Of a stretch of DNA of 64,000 nucleotides, positions 19,244 to 27,902 are shown one piece after another. The translations under genes were made by a program, and so were the position numbers. Origin of the DNA: Dermabacter vaginalis (lineage in GTDB: Bacteria > Actinomycetota > Actinomycetes > Actinomycetales > Dermabacteraceae); assembly GCF_001678905.1 (NCBI RefSeq), contig NZ_CP012117.1, positions 1,426,001-1,490,000 of the forward strand. The letters are read 5' to 3'. How positions within the stretch are numbered: position 1 is the first letter of the stretch; each line of letters begins with the position of its first letter. The notes under the pieces are model-generated. The model had not been told where the DNA came from, searched no databases, and saw only the letters and a program-made list of their open reading frames with translations.

Positions 19244-19260
19244 ATTTCATATCTCGAGAC
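19244..19260. promoter_or_regulatory. Candidate operator/promoter between leuC and the IclR gene
   Basis: The 133-base divergent region 19142-19274 holds the 8-bp palindrome TCTCGAGA (19252-19259) next to ATTTCATA, whose complement TATGAAAT could be the leuC -10 box. The site lies 15-30 bases before the regulator start and about 110 before leuC, where autoregulation plus leuCD control would be expected. A second palindrome, TTGGGCCCAA, lies at 19201-19210. Confidence 0.35.
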
Positions 19261-19274
19261 GCTAGTCTTATTCC

Positions 19275-20006
19275 ATGAACATTCACAAGGAAGAGGGAAG
19301 CGGCGTCGGCGTGATCGACAAAGCCGCCACGGTACTCGGGGCTCTCGAGGCGGGCCCCGCAACGCTCGCCAATCTCGTGAGCACGACCGGCCTTGCGCGC
19401 CCCACAGCCCACCGACTCGCGGTCGCACTTGAACACCACCGGCTCGTGGCGCGCGACATCCAGGGCCGCTTCATCCTCGGCCCCCGCCTCACCGAACTCG
19501 CGGCCGCCGCAGGCGAGGATCGACTCCTGGCTTCCGCTGGGCCGATCCTCGCCGAGCTCAGGGACCATACCGGAGAATCCGCCCAGCTTTATCGCCGCCA
19601 AGCCGATCACCGCGTGTGCGTTGCCACCGCGGAGCGGCCGAGCGGCCTTCGTGACACGGTCCCGCTCGGCTCCACCCTCACGATGCGCGCAGGCTCCGCC
19701 GCGCAGATCCTCTTGGCATGGGAAGAACCCGATCGGCTCCACCGCGGCCTCCACGGCGCACGCTTCACTGCGTCGATGCTCTCGGCCGTGCGCAGGCGCG
19801 GCTGGGCCCAGAGCGTTGGCGAGCGCGAATCGGGAGTAGCGTCGGTCAGCGCCCCGGTGCGAGGACCGAGCGACCGGGTCGTTGCGGCCCTCTCGATCTC
19901 GGGGCCCATCGACCGCATGACGCGTCAGCCCGGGCGCATCCACGCGGCCTCGGTCATCGCCTACGCCGAAAAACTCAGCGAGCTCGTCCGCCAGGCCGGG
20001 GCATAG
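19275..20006 (+). CDS. IclR-family regulator, NdgR/LtbR-like
   Basis: A 243-aa transcription factor. The N-terminal winged helix-turn-helix (VIDKAATVLGALEAGPATLA, then GLARPTAHRLAVALEHHRL) is followed by the IclR effector domain (LAELRDHTGESAQLYRR, VPLGSTLTMRAGSAAQILLA, GVASVSAPVRGPS, ALSISGP). Divergence from leuCD makes it the likely NdgR/LtbR orthologue, a regulator of leucine and other amino acid genes. The normal effector-pocket signature is intact, so it should be functional. It is convergent with the stress protein gene, with 21 bases between the stops. Confidence 0.85.
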   Translation: MNIHKEEGSGVGVIDKAATVLGALEAGPATLANLVSTTGLARPTAHRLAVALEHHRLVARDIQGRFILGPRLTELAAAAGEDRLLASAGPILAELRDHTGESAQLYRRQADHRVCVATAERPSGLRDTVPLGSTLTMRAGSAAQILLAWEEPDRLHRGLHGARFTASMLSAVRRRGWAQSVGERESGVASVSAPVRGPSDRVVAALSISGPIDRMTRQPGRIHAASVIAYAEKLSELVRQAGA

Positions 20007-20027
20007 CCCCCGTGGGAGGCCGAGCGG

Positions 20028-20846
20028 CTACTGCCGCTCGAGCCACACGGGAGTGTTGGCGTACTGCAGGAATGCCATGTTCGACACGACCGGCTGGCGC
20101 TCAAGCTCTTCGTGTTTCCCGCGCGCGTTCGCGACAATGAGCCTCGTGCCTTCGCTGCGCCTAATGAGTTCCTTCGCGGTGTGCTGACGGCCGTACTCGG
20201 TAATCTCCACGTCAACCTCGGGGGAAACTTTACGCAAGTGCGCTTGGGCATCCTCAAGGATGCCCGCCCATTTCTCCTCGGGAATGACGATTGACGGAAT
20301 GACACGCACACCCGTCCCGTAAATTTTCGCGAACTCAGCGGCGCGCTCAAGGGCGCGATCAAACGCGGTTCCGCCGTCATAGAACACCGCGACGGGGCCG
20401 TCGGCAGCGATATCGCCGCGCACAACGACAATCGAGCACTTCGAGCGCGTGAGCAGCGCCGAGCTCGTGGAACCAACGATGAGCGAAAGGAAACGGCCCA
20501 GCCCGCGCGAGCCTACGACGAGGGCATCAGCGGTCTCCGACTGCTTGATCAAAACGTCAACAGCGCGACCATCAACGATCTGGGTCGTCACCTCGCAGCC
20601 CGGGGCAACCTCATACGCGATCTCCACCGCTTCATCAAGGAGGCGCTGCGCGGCAACCTTGAGTCCAGAACCACTCACGCCCGGCACGGGGTCGACGTCG
20701 ACGCCCATGAGCGGCCACACGAACGCATGCACGAGGTGCAGGGGCTTCTTGAGAGCCAGGGCATTGCGCGCCGCCCAGCGGATCGCGTGATCGGATTCTT
20801 CGGTGTCCTCGACACCCACAACGATGCGGCCTTCATTTGCACTCAT
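20028..20846 (-). CDS. Universal stress protein with two UspA domains
   Basis: A 272-aa cytosolic protein built of two UspA folds. The first (residues 6-150) begins IVVGVEDTEESDHAIRWA and ends with the nucleotide-binding motif VVGSRGLGRFLSLIVGSTSS, close to the ATP-binding G-2x-G-9x-G(S/T) pattern. The second (about 155-272) retains the fold but lacks that glycine motif (IVANARGKHEELER), so only the first half is likely to bind ATP. The ATG at 20846 follows GGAAGGAAG. It lies downstream of the tRNA pair and its terminator, so it probably has its own promoter. Confidence 0.85.
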   Translation of the reverse strand: MSANEGRIVVGVEDTEESDHAIRWAARNALALKKPLHLVHAFVWPLMGVDVDPVPGVSGSGLKVAAQRLLDEAVEIAYEVAPGCEVTTQIVDGRAVDVLIKQSETADALVVGSRGLGRFLSLIVGSTSSALLTRSKCSIVVVRGDIAADGPVAVFYDGGTAFDRALERAAEFAKIYGTGVRVIPSIVIPEEKWAGILEDAQAHLRKVSPEVDVEITEYGRQHTAKELIRRSEGTRLIVANARGKHEELERQPVVSNMAFLQYANTPVWLERQ

Positions 20847-20935
20847 GGTTTTCTTCCTTCCACGGCCGGGCTCACGCTTTTGTGAACCAAAACTCCCTGC
20901 TGGCTTTAAGGATACTTCGGGAAGGTCCCGGACAC

Positions 20936-20969
20936 GAAAAAGCCCGACCACCGAAGTGGTCGGGCTTTC
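20936..20969 (-). terminator. Terminator after the tRNA-Gln/tRNA-Glu pair
   Basis: Stem of 13 bp, AAAGCCCGACCAC / GTGGTCGGGCTTT, with a CGAA loop (TTCG on the minus strand, a stable tetraloop), followed on the minus strand by a T-run. It starts eight bases past the tRNA-Glu 3' end. Confidence 0.85.
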
Positions 20970-20975
20970 GCTCTG

Positions 20976-21048
20976 TACCCCGTACCGGATTTGAACCGGT
21001 GTTACCGCCGTGAGAGGGCGACGTCCTAGGCCGCTAGACGAACGGGGC
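20976..21048 (-). tRNA. tRNA-Glu(CTC)
   Basis: Cloverleaf with D-arm GTCTAGCGGCCTAGGAC, anticodon arm TCGCC-CTCTCAC-GGCGG giving anticodon CTC, and T-arm ACCGG-TTCAAAT-CCGGT. The acceptor stem is GCCCCGT/ACGGGGT with one G-U pair at the end, so the exact 5' base may be off by one. CCA is not encoded. It is downstream of tRNA-Gln on the same strand. Confidence 0.9.
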
Positions 21049-21125
21049 CTTTGCCTCAATGAGGCCTTAGAAACTTTAGCAAAACTGCTGATCGTTTCCA
21101 AATCCAGGCCGTGTGACCTGCATCG

Positions 21126-21197
21126 CTGGGGTACCAGGACTCGAACCTAGAACAACTGAACCAGAATCAGCCGTGTTGCCAATTACACCATACCCCA
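21126..21197 (-). tRNA. tRNA-Gln(CTG)
   Basis: Acceptor TGGGGTA/TACCCCA, D-arm GTGTAATTGGCAACAC, anticodon arm GCTGA-TTCTGGT-TCAGT (anticodon CTG) and T-arm CTAGG-TTCGAGT-CCTGG; CCA not encoded. It is 77 bases upstream of tRNA-Glu. The presence of gatCAB in this window suggests that this tRNA is first charged with glutamate and then amidated. Confidence 0.92.
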
Positions 21198-21295
21198 AGG
21201 GTTTCGCTCGGCGAACCGAACGAAATACCACAGTAGTCGAGCCCGGTAGGCCCGGCAACTTTTCGTGACCCGTTTGTGGAAGCCTTCACACGAGA

Positions 21296-21331
21296 GGGGT
21301 TCCGACGCTCGCTCAGCAAGCGTCGGACCCC
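21296..21331 (-). terminator. Terminator-like hairpin after mvaS
   Basis: Inverted repeat GGGG-T-TCCGACGCT / AGCGTCGGA-CCCC with one bulged base and a nine-base loop, six bases past the mvaS stop. There is no T-run, so termination may be inefficient or factor-assisted. Confidence 0.55.
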
Positions 21332-21336
21332 ATTTC

Positions 21337-22497
21337 TCACGCCTTTTCGTACACCCGAATCGCGTCGCGCACGCCCGCGAAGCGGAAGGGGCCCTGCGCC
21401 TCCACGCGCGCCTCAAAATCCCCCGTGCGATCGGCAAGGAGGTGACGCTCGCGGTACTCTTCGTAGCTGATTTCACGCCGTGCCTCAAGCTGGGCGGAAA
21501 GCGCACCGGGCCGAAGCTGCGAGCGGTATCCCTCCACGAGTTGGCCGCTGAAGAATTCCGCGACCGCACCCGAGCCGTAGCTGAAGATGCCGACCCGCTC
21601 CCCCGCCTCCAGTTCGGCGTTCTCGAGAAGCGAGAGAAGTCCCATGTACACGGAAGCGGTGTAGGTATTACCGAGGCGCCGGTTGAGGATCATCGTCTCT
21701 TCGAGAGTCGAGACGGCATCGGCAACAGACTCGGCAGCCGCGTGTTTGGCGAGGGTCTGCATCGCTTTGGTCGCCATTTTCGTGAATGGCTGGTGGAAAC
21801 ACACGCGCGAGAGGGAAGAGAACTCCGCTCCCCCGCGACTGACGTAGTCGTCGTAGGCGGCGGTCACGGCGCGCAAGTACACGGTGACGGAGAAACGCCC
21901 GTCAACGAGAGCGGTCGTGCGGTCGTTGGGGCGCCAGAAGTCATGGACATTCTCGGTGAAGAGCCCCGAGGCAGGCTCGACCGTCATGATCGCCGGGTCG
22001 GCGCTCACGAGCATCGCGAGCGCTCCCGCACCCTGAGTCGCCTCACCGCTCGAGTCGAGTTCGTAGCGGGCGATATCGCTCGCGATCACGAGGACCTTCT
22101 CGCCCGGATGGCGGGAGACGATTCCGAGCGCAAACTGCAACGCGGCAGTCGCCGAGTAGCACGCTTCCTTGAGCTCCACCACACGCGTGTGCTGCGCGAG
22201 TCCGAGCAGCTCGTGCACATAGATGCCCGCGGCTTTTGACTGATCGATCCCCGTCTCCGTTGCAAGAACGAGAGTGCGGATCTCGTCGACACCGTGGCGT
22301 TCAACGATGGGTGCCGCGGCCCTCGCGGCGAGGGTCACGATGTCCTCGTCCTCGCAGGGCACACTCATCTCGTGCTGACCGATGCCGCGCAAGTACTTCC
22401 CGGCACTCGTGCCCTGCGCCTCGGCGAGCGACGTGAGGGGGAAGAAGAGCGAGGTCGTCGCCGCTGAGATATCGGTGATGCCGATCGCGTGCGTCAT
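21337..22497 (-). CDS. mvaS: Hydroxymethylglutaryl-CoA synthase
   Basis: Condenses acetoacetyl-CoA with acetyl-CoA to HMG-CoA, the entry to the mevalonate pathway. At 386 aa it is of bacterial size. The nucleophile is Cys in ELKEACYSATAALQFALG near residue 110; EDEDIVTLAARAA carries the conserved Glu and VCFHQPFTKMATKAM the catalytic His. It is the last gene of the operon and overlaps mvaA by an ATGA. The pathway supplies isoprenoid precursors for quinones, undecaprenyl carrier and carotenoids. Confidence 0.95.
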   Translation of the reverse strand: MTHAIGITDISAATTSLFFPLTSLAEAQGTSAGKYLRGIGQHEMSVPCEDEDIVTLAARAAAPIVERHGVDEIRTLVLATETGIDQSKAAGIYVHELLGLAQHTRVVELKEACYSATAALQFALGIVSRHPGEKVLVIASDIARYELDSSGEATQGAGALAMLVSADPAIMTVEPASGLFTENVHDFWRPNDRTTALVDGRFSVTVYLRAVTAAYDDYVSRGGAEFSSLSRVCFHQPFTKMATKAMQTLAKHAAAESVADAVSTLEETMILNRRLGNTYTASVYMGLLSLLENAELEAGERVGIFSYGSGAVAEFFSGQLVEGYRSQLRPGALSAQLEARREISYEEYRERHLLADRTGDFEARVEAQGPFRFAGVRDAIRVYEKA

Positions 22498-23555
22498 CGC
22501 GAACTCCTTTCAAACTGGACGTGGGCGGCCATGAGCTCACCCGGATTAGTCTGCGCGGCCATGAGGGAAAGCTCCCCGCACAAAACGGTCGCCGCGGCGA
22601 GCCCCGCGAGTCGCCTCGCGTTCTCCCCCGGCTCGCGATCGTCTCGGCATCCAAGCCGCTCGAGGTTCTCGCTCACGAAGTCAAGGCCTTTGCCGTTGCC
22701 CACGGAACCGACGATGAGGTGCGGGATCGTACACGAGAAATAGAGGTCCTCACCATTGTTGCCACGGCGCTCGGTGTGCGTGATTCCCTGGCTTCCCTCA
22801 ACGATGTTTGCGGCATCCTGGCCCGTCGCGAGGTAAAAGCCGAGCAGCATATTCGCGTAGTGCGCGTTTGCGCTGCGGAGCGAGCCCGCGGCTATTCCGC
22901 CCACGAGATTCTTGCGCACGTTAAGGTCCATCATGCGTTCGGCACTCGTGCGGAGTCGACGGCGAAGCACCTCTTCGGGCAGCACGATTTCTGCAATGAC
23001 ATTCTTGCCTCGGCCGCGAATGCCATTGACGGCGGAGGGCTTCTTGTCGGTGCAGTAGTTACCGGAGATGCTCGCGTAGCGGAGCATCGGCTCGCGGCTC
23101 GCGATGTGAGGCATGAGTGCATCGGCGGCGAGGGTCACCATGTTGTGGCCCGCAGCATCCCCCGTGAGGAATTCGAGGCGAAGGTAGAGGAGGTTGCCCA
23201 CGATCTCGGGGGCAATATCGATGAGGCGGGCGAAGCGACTCGTCGAAGAGACGACCTCTTGCAGCCCTGCAAGGTTCGCGCATATCCGCTGAGCGGCTTC
23301 ATAGGCCTCGGCTGCGGAATCCGCTTCGAATAAGATCGAGCGGGTCATGCGTTCGTCTACGAGGGTTATGCGAATACCGCCCTCCACAAGGCGGGACACG
23401 GTGGCGCCGCGCTTGACCGAGGGGAACAGAGTCGTCTCGTAGGTCGCAAGCGGAACCTCGACTTCGCCTTCGGCCACGTTTCCGCTGATCCGCAGCGGGC
23501 CGAGCCATTTCATGGGGATTTGGGCGAACGCGCCCTGGTCGCGCTTGTCACTCAT
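22494..23555 (-). CDS. mvaA: Hydroxymethylglutaryl-CoA reductase, class I-like
   Basis: Reduces HMG-CoA to mevalonate with NADPH. At 353 aa, and with DAAGHNMVTLAADALM, SGNYCTDKKPSAVNGI (catalytic Lys) and NIVEGSQGITHTE, it follows the class I pattern of Streptomyces and archaea rather than the class II pattern of Gram-positive cocci. The Glu of the ITLVDERMTRSIL region and a C-terminal AAHVQFERSSR are also visible. The ATG at 23555 is chosen; the upstream open frame lies inside idi. It overlaps idi by eight bases and mvaS by four. Confidence 0.93.
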   Translation of the reverse strand: MSDKRDQGAFAQIPMKWLGPLRISGNVAEGEVEVPLATYETTLFPSVKRGATVSRLVEGGIRITLVDERMTRSILFEADSAAEAYEAAQRICANLAGLQEVVSSTSRFARLIDIAPEIVGNLLYLRLEFLTGDAAGHNMVTLAADALMPHIASREPMLRYASISGNYCTDKKPSAVNGIRGRGKNVIAEIVLPEEVLRRRLRTSAERMMDLNVRKNLVGGIAAGSLRSANAHYANMLLGFYLATGQDAANIVEGSQGITHTERRGNNGEDLYFSCTIPHLIVGSVGNGKGLDFVSENLERLGCRDDREPGENARRLAGLAAATVLCGELSLMAAQTNPGELMAAHVQFERSSR

Positions 23556-24633
23556 GAGAACCTCCACTTGCCTTGCCGCTTCGCCGTGCGAAATGGGAAA
23601 GGTCGAAACCTCGCGCATTCGCGTATTCGCGCACGCTTCCTGTGAGCACGAGGTCGGTGTGCGTAAGCGCCTCAACATTTCGTGCTCCCACGAGCGCCAT
23701 CATTGAGCGCAGCTGTGCCTCCCACGTGCGGATCTCGCGGATGAGCGCCTCGGGCCCGTCCTCGCGCACCGTGGCGAGGAAACCGCCCGCGATGCCCACG
23801 GCTTTGGCACCCAGAGCAAGGGCCTTGAGCACGTCGAGGCTCGTGCGCACGCCTCCGCTTGCGAAAAGTGGAATACCCGTGTCGCGCGATGCCCCCCGTG
23901 CGTCAATGAGGCTTTCGACCGCGCTTTGGCCCCAACCGTTGAGGTGGGAGAACCGATCAGCTCTGCGCGCACTTTCGATGCGCGCGAAATCGGTTCCACC
24001 GTTGCCCGCGACATCCACGTAAGCAACGCCGAGAGAGGACAACGTTCGCACCGTGGCGCCCGTCATCCCGAAACCGACTTCTTTCACCACCACGGGGACA
24101 TCCACGGCTCGTGCGATTGCCTTGATATGCCCGCTCCAGTGTTCGAACTCGCGATCGCCCTCGGGCATCACGATCTCTTGGACGGCGTTCACGTGAATCT
24201 GGAGGGCATCGGCGTCGATCAGTTCGATCGCTTCGCGCGCTTGCTCAGGGCTTGCGTTTGCCGAGAGGTTCGCCATGAGGAAGCCGTGCGGGTTCTCCTC
24301 GCGAAGAACGGTGAAGCTCGGTGCACACGAGGGATCCTTGAAATACGCGCTCATCGAGCCCGAAGCCATCGCGATGCCCGTCTCCGCGGCCGCGATCGCG
24401 AGAGCCTGGTTGATTTTCCCCGTGAATTCGCTTCCGCCCGTCATGCCGTTGATGTAAAACGGCAGCGTCCAGGTTCGATCCGCGACCTCAACGTCAAGAC
24501 TCACCGAGTCCACGTTGACGGCTCCGAGGGCGTGGTGCACCACGCGCACGTCGTCGAAGTCCCTCGAACGGAGCTTTGCGGTCTCTTGCTCCAGTGCAAG
24601 CCGCACGTGGTCGTCCTTGCGCGAACTACTCAT
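23548..24633 (-). CDS. fni: Type 2 isopentenyl-diphosphate delta-isomerase
   Basis: A 361-aa FMN-dependent isomerase interconverting IPP and DMAPP. The flavin-barrel signatures are INGMTGGSEFTGKINQALA, MASGSMSAYFKD, LQIHVNAVQEIVMPEGDR, VVKEVGFGMTGATV, the Asn-Gly-Gly-Thr segment AGNGGTDFARIE and IPLFASGGVRTSLD. The ATG at 24633 has GGAGCGCCC just upstream. Being embedded in the mevalonate operon fits, since that pathway yields only IPP and needs an isomerase. Confidence 0.94.
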   Translation of the reverse strand: MSSSRKDDHVRLALEQETAKLRSRDFDDVRVVHHALGAVNVDSVSLDVEVADRTWTLPFYINGMTGGSEFTGKINQALAIAAAETGIAMASGSMSAYFKDPSCAPSFTVLREENPHGFLMANLSANASPEQAREAIELIDADALQIHVNAVQEIVMPEGDREFEHWSGHIKAIARAVDVPVVVKEVGFGMTGATVRTLSSLGVAYVDVAGNGGTDFARIESARRADRFSHLNGWGQSAVESLIDARGASRDTGIPLFASGGVRTSLDVLKALALGAKAVGIAGGFLATVREDGPEALIREIRTWEAQLRSMMALVGARNVEALTHTDLVLTGSVREYANARGFDLSHFARRSGKASGGSHE

Positions 24634-25744
24634 GGGCGCTCCTTCGCTTTCCAGTCGTGTCCTCTTCGTGATGCGCGAATTCCGACGCTTGCACGCCCAC
24701 GTCGAGCGCAATTTTTCCCGCCGCTCGCCAGGCTTTCCTCACGGCTTCTGCCACGCCCGCACTCGACGCAAGAGCGATGACGCAGTCGCCGCCACCCGCT
24801 CCCGAAAGTTTCGCGGCGGCACCGTGCGCGTTGGCGATCTCGGTCATGGCGCGCAGTTCTGGAGTTTCGATCCCGAGTGGCTGCGTGCCTCCAGCCGCCT
24901 TGTCGAGGGCGCGAAGCTGTGAGAGTACGGCGTTGAGCGTCACCATCGCGGCGCTCGCTTCACCCGCGCGCAGTTCGCTCGCGAAACGGTCGACGTGGGC
25001 GGCGTTCTCACGCGAAAAAACCTCGAGGTCCACGAGCCCTTCTCTCGCGGCCTCATCAACGTGAGCGACGAGTGACCTGGTCGAAGCCGGCGCGCCGCTC
25101 CAGCCGATCACCACATCGAGATTCGCGGGTACGTCGAGCGCCTCGAGTGTGAGACCCGGCCACGGCGCGGCAAGTGCAGCCTTCACACCGTGGTGCGCAC
25201 ACAGATCGCGCACGGCTTCCCGGTCGAATGAGCGGTAAAAAATCCACCCGCCCAGAACGCTCGTCGCTACATCGGCACACGAAGCGCGAACATTGCCCTT
25301 GAGCACGGCGAGGGCGGAAAGCTTGAAGAGCTCGAGTGGGGAAAAGTCTTTTTTGAGGGCCCGCAGAACGGCACCGATCGTCGCGACAACCACGGCGCCC
25401 GAGGAGCCAAAACCGTACTTGCGCCCGTCACTTTCCTCGAGGGTCGAGGAAAGGTGGAGATCGAGAACTGGCAGAGTGCCAAGGTACTCCTCGAGTACGT
25501 CGAGTGCGAGGAAAACTGGCTCGCGCGACTGCGCCGCCTCCCCCTCGTGAGCGGGCGCGTAATCGCGCTCTTCGCTCCACAGCTCGCTCGCTACGCGTAC
25601 GCCGAAGGCGCGACGAACGGGAAGGGCGCGCGCGGTCACGGCCCGATCCACCGCGATCAGCACTGCCGGATTGCCCGGGTGTACAACGCCGTATTCGCCC
25701 GCGACAAAAAGTTTGCCGGGCGCACGGAACTCAAAAGCGCTCAT
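24626..25744 (-). CDS. mvaK2: Phosphomevalonate kinase
   Basis: A 372-aa GHMP kinase phosphorylating phosphomevalonate. Motif 1 FRAPGKLFVAGEYGVVHPG, the ATP loop KYGFGSSGAVVVATIGAVLR and the C-terminal AKLSGAGGGDCVIALA are intact. It overlaps mvaD upstream by ATGA and idi downstream by eight bases. The order mvaK1-mvaD-mvaK2-idi2-HMGR-HMGS is the one known from the Streptomyces CL190 mevalonate cluster. Confidence 0.93.
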   Translation of the reverse strand: MSAFEFRAPGKLFVAGEYGVVHPGNPAVLIAVDRAVTARALPVRRAFGVRVASELWSEERDYAPAHEGEAAQSREPVFLALDVLEEYLGTLPVLDLHLSSTLEESDGRKYGFGSSGAVVVATIGAVLRALKKDFSPLELFKLSALAVLKGNVRASCADVATSVLGGWIFYRSFDREAVRDLCAHHGVKAALAAPWPGLTLEALDVPANLDVVIGWSGAPASTRSLVAHVDEAAREGLVDLEVFSRENAAHVDRFASELRAGEASAAMVTLNAVLSQLRALDKAAGGTQPLGIETPELRAMTEIANAHGAAAKLSGAGGGDCVIALASSAGVAEAVRKAWRAAGKIALDVGVQASEFAHHEEDTTGKRRSAHE

Positions 25745-26733
25745 GCTGCGCTCGGGCGCTCACCCTCGTCAAGGAGGTAGGCGCCGGGGCCGGCGTTCGC
25801 AACGTGCATCTTCACGTCTTCGATCCTCTCACGCAGGGACTGCGCCACGAGAGCGGCCTCACGCGAGCGACACAGAATCTTCACGTTGGGCCCCGCATCC
25901 GCGCTTGCATAGGCCTCTAGCCCTTCTTCACGCAGCGCCTGGACTGCGTCAAAAATCGCGAAGCTCTTCCCCGTGAGGTACCGCACGGGCGGCTCGGCGC
26001 CAAGCATCGAGGCGTGCATACGCAGCGCACTCATCTCGGCAATCTCACCGAGGCTCGTGAAATCCGCCTCGTCCACAGCTCGCGACGCACGCTCCACGAG
26101 TGCGGCATTCGAACGGACCCACCCCTCGAAGTACGGGGAAGTTTCCACAGTGTGGTTCATCCCTGCGCGGCTACCGATCTTCTTGCGGGCGCTCGAGATC
26201 ACCGCGACGACCATGGCGAGATCTTCCCCCTTCCACTCGAGGGGTTCCGCGACGCTCGTCTCATCGCTCGTGCCCTGGTTCCAGCGTGCGAGGCCACCAA
26301 AAATTGAGCGACATGCTGACCCTGAGCCACGGCGGGCAAGCCGCGAAAGCTCCGCATCGCTCAGCGAAAGCCCATAGGCAACGCTCGACGCCTTCGCAAG
26401 CGCCGCGAACGCGGCTGCACTCGACGCGAGCCCCGCAGCCGTCGGAACCGTATTCGTGGACGTCACCCGCGCATACGCGCCCGAACCTGCCCGCTCACGT
26501 ACGAGGTCAAGAACGGTGCGCACGCGCGCGGATTCCTCCCCGGAAAGCGTGGCGCCGTCAAGTATGACCTGGTCGGTGGCCTCCTCGGTGAGCTCAACGG
26601 TCGTGGTGGTGGGGAAGATGTCGAGGGTAAGCGAAAGGGAGCCAGTCGCGGGAAGGTTCAGTTCGCGATCGGCTTTGCCCCAGTACTTCACGAGGGCGAT
26701 GTTGGGGTGGGCAACAGCGGTGGCGCGCGTCAT
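25741..26733 (-). CDS. mvaD: Diphosphomevalonate decarboxylase
   Basis: A 330-aa GHMP-fold enzyme performing ATP-dependent decarboxylation of mevalonate diphosphate to IPP. Signatures: AHPNIALVKYWGKADRELNL, PTAAGLASSAAAFAALAKA, LARRGSGSACRSIFGGL (catalytic Arg), and the Asp in YASADAGPNVK. The start and end overlap the neighbouring kinases by four bases each. The enzyme is a true diphosphomevalonate decarboxylase by its motifs, so the classical rather than an archaeal-type route is encoded. Confidence 0.95.
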   Translation of the reverse strand: MTRATAVAHPNIALVKYWGKADRELNLPATGSLSLTLDIFPTTTTVELTEEATDQVILDGATLSGEESARVRTVLDLVRERAGSGAYARVTSTNTVPTAAGLASSAAAFAALAKASSVAYGLSLSDAELSRLARRGSGSACRSIFGGLARWNQGTSDETSVAEPLEWKGEDLAMVVAVISSARKKIGSRAGMNHTVETSPYFEGWVRSNAALVERASRAVDEADFTSLGEIAEMSALRMHASMLGAEPPVRYLTGKSFAIFDAVQALREEGLEAYASADAGPNVKILCRSREAALVAQSLRERIEDVKMHVANAGPGAYLLDEGERPSAA

Positions 26734-27902
26734 GAAATCTCCTCACACGCGGTGTTGATCGGCCAAACGTTTGTCGCACCAGCCGCAAGGAGCGCCCGCT
26801 TGAGCGCGGGCACGGCACCGTGGGACGGTGCAAGCGCAATGATGCAACCGCCCTGACCGCCGCCCGTGAGTTTCGCGCCAAGCGCGCCAGCCTCACGCGC
26901 CGCACCTACGAGGCGTTCGAGTCGCGGATGCGATACATCGAGTTCCGCAAGAATCTGCTGGCAGTCGTTCATCGCGCGGCCAACGCTGCTCATATCGCCA
27001 AGGCGGAGTGCTTCACGCGTCGTGTGTGCGAGCGAAGCGATCGTTTCGAGCGCGAGATCCACGAGCCGGGAATCCCGTTCGCGTCGTTCGCGGATACCCC
27101 GAACGGCATCGAGTGTGTGTCCGGGAAGGCCCGTGTCGGCCACGACAAGCGCGGGAGTCGCCGAGAGCTCGAGAGGCTCCGCTTTTCCTGCCTGGAACCA
27201 CAGGGGAACCTTCGCCATGGTCTGGTAGGCGTCGAGCCCGCTTGGGGTTCCGTGGGCGATGCGCTCCACGAACTGCACGAGTTCGAAGCGCTCCTCACTC
27301 GTGAGTTCATGGCCGTACAGGCGCGCGACAGCAACAGCGATCGCGCTCGCCATCGCGGCACTCGAGCCGAGTCCGCGGGCCGTGGGAATGCTCCCCTCGA
27401 CCGTCACCTCAGCGCGCCCCGGCTTCTCCCCCACATAGCCGAGAATCGTGCGCAGAGCGGATTGGGCGAGTTCGTCTTCCGCTTCTTCCGTATCAACATC
27501 GAGATAGATCGCGCCCGTCGACGGATCGCCAACGGTGGCAATGCGCCGCCTGCCGCGCCGCTCCCCCGTGCGGGTCGATGGCACGTCGAGAGTCAGCCCG
27601 CTCTCAAAGCGAACCTCGCTTCCCGGAACGGTCTGCTCGTCAAACGACAACCCCTCCGCGAGCGAATACGATCCACTGATCGTGCCAAAGCCCTCGGCCG
27701 AAACCGAGCCCTCAATGCGACCGGCATGCGCGCTCACCGAATCCGGGTACGGCAAGAGTCTCGCGGTCGCCGTGAGGCTCAAATGCGGGATGGGAAACGC
27801 GATCGCGGGATGGCCGTACACGACCGCGTGCTCACCAATGAGGATCGTCTTGGCGTGCGCGCGGCCGTGCCCGGTCGCGTATTCGAAAGTTTCGTCACTC
27901 AC
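26730..27902 (-). CDS. mvaK1: Mevalonate kinase
   Basis: A 390-aa GHMP kinase making 5-phosphomevalonate. The motifs are [40 protein letters not shown] and [16 protein letters not shown]; a catalytic Asp lies in [13 protein letters not shown] stretch near residues 85-130 ([20 protein letters not shown]) is charged and probably a loop insertion relative to short homologues. The GTG start overlaps the gltX stop (GTGA), so translation is coupled to gltX. It is the first pathway-specific gene of the mevalonate group. Confidence 0.94.
   Translation of the reverse strand: MSDETFEYATGHGRAHAKTILIGEHAVVYGHPAIAFPIPHLSLTATARLLPYPDSVSAHAGRIEGSVSAEGFGTISGSYSLAEGLSFDEQTVPGSEVRFESGLTLDVPSTRTGERRGRRRIATVGDPSTGAIYLDVDTEEAEDELAQSALRTILGYVGEKPGRAEVTVEGSIPTARGLGSSAAMASAIAVAVARLYGHELTSEERFELVQFVERIAHGTPSGLDAYQTMAKVPLWFQAGKAEPLELSATPALVVADTGLPGHTLDAVRGIRERRERDSRLVDLALETIASLAHTTREALRLGDMSSVGRAMNDCQQILAELDVSHPRLERLVGAAREAGALGAKLTGGGQGGCIIALAPSHGAVPALKRALLAAGATNVWPINTACEEIS

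Noticed and set aside
19142-19250. Leader peptide ahead of leuC
   Set aside because: An ATG follows the -10 candidate, but the frame has no run of Leu codons, no stop at a suitable place and no alternative hairpins.
20021-20040. Hairpin CGAGCGGC/GCCGCTCG between the IclR and stress protein genes
   Set aside because: It lies within the last codons of the stress protein and has no T-run; probably incidental.
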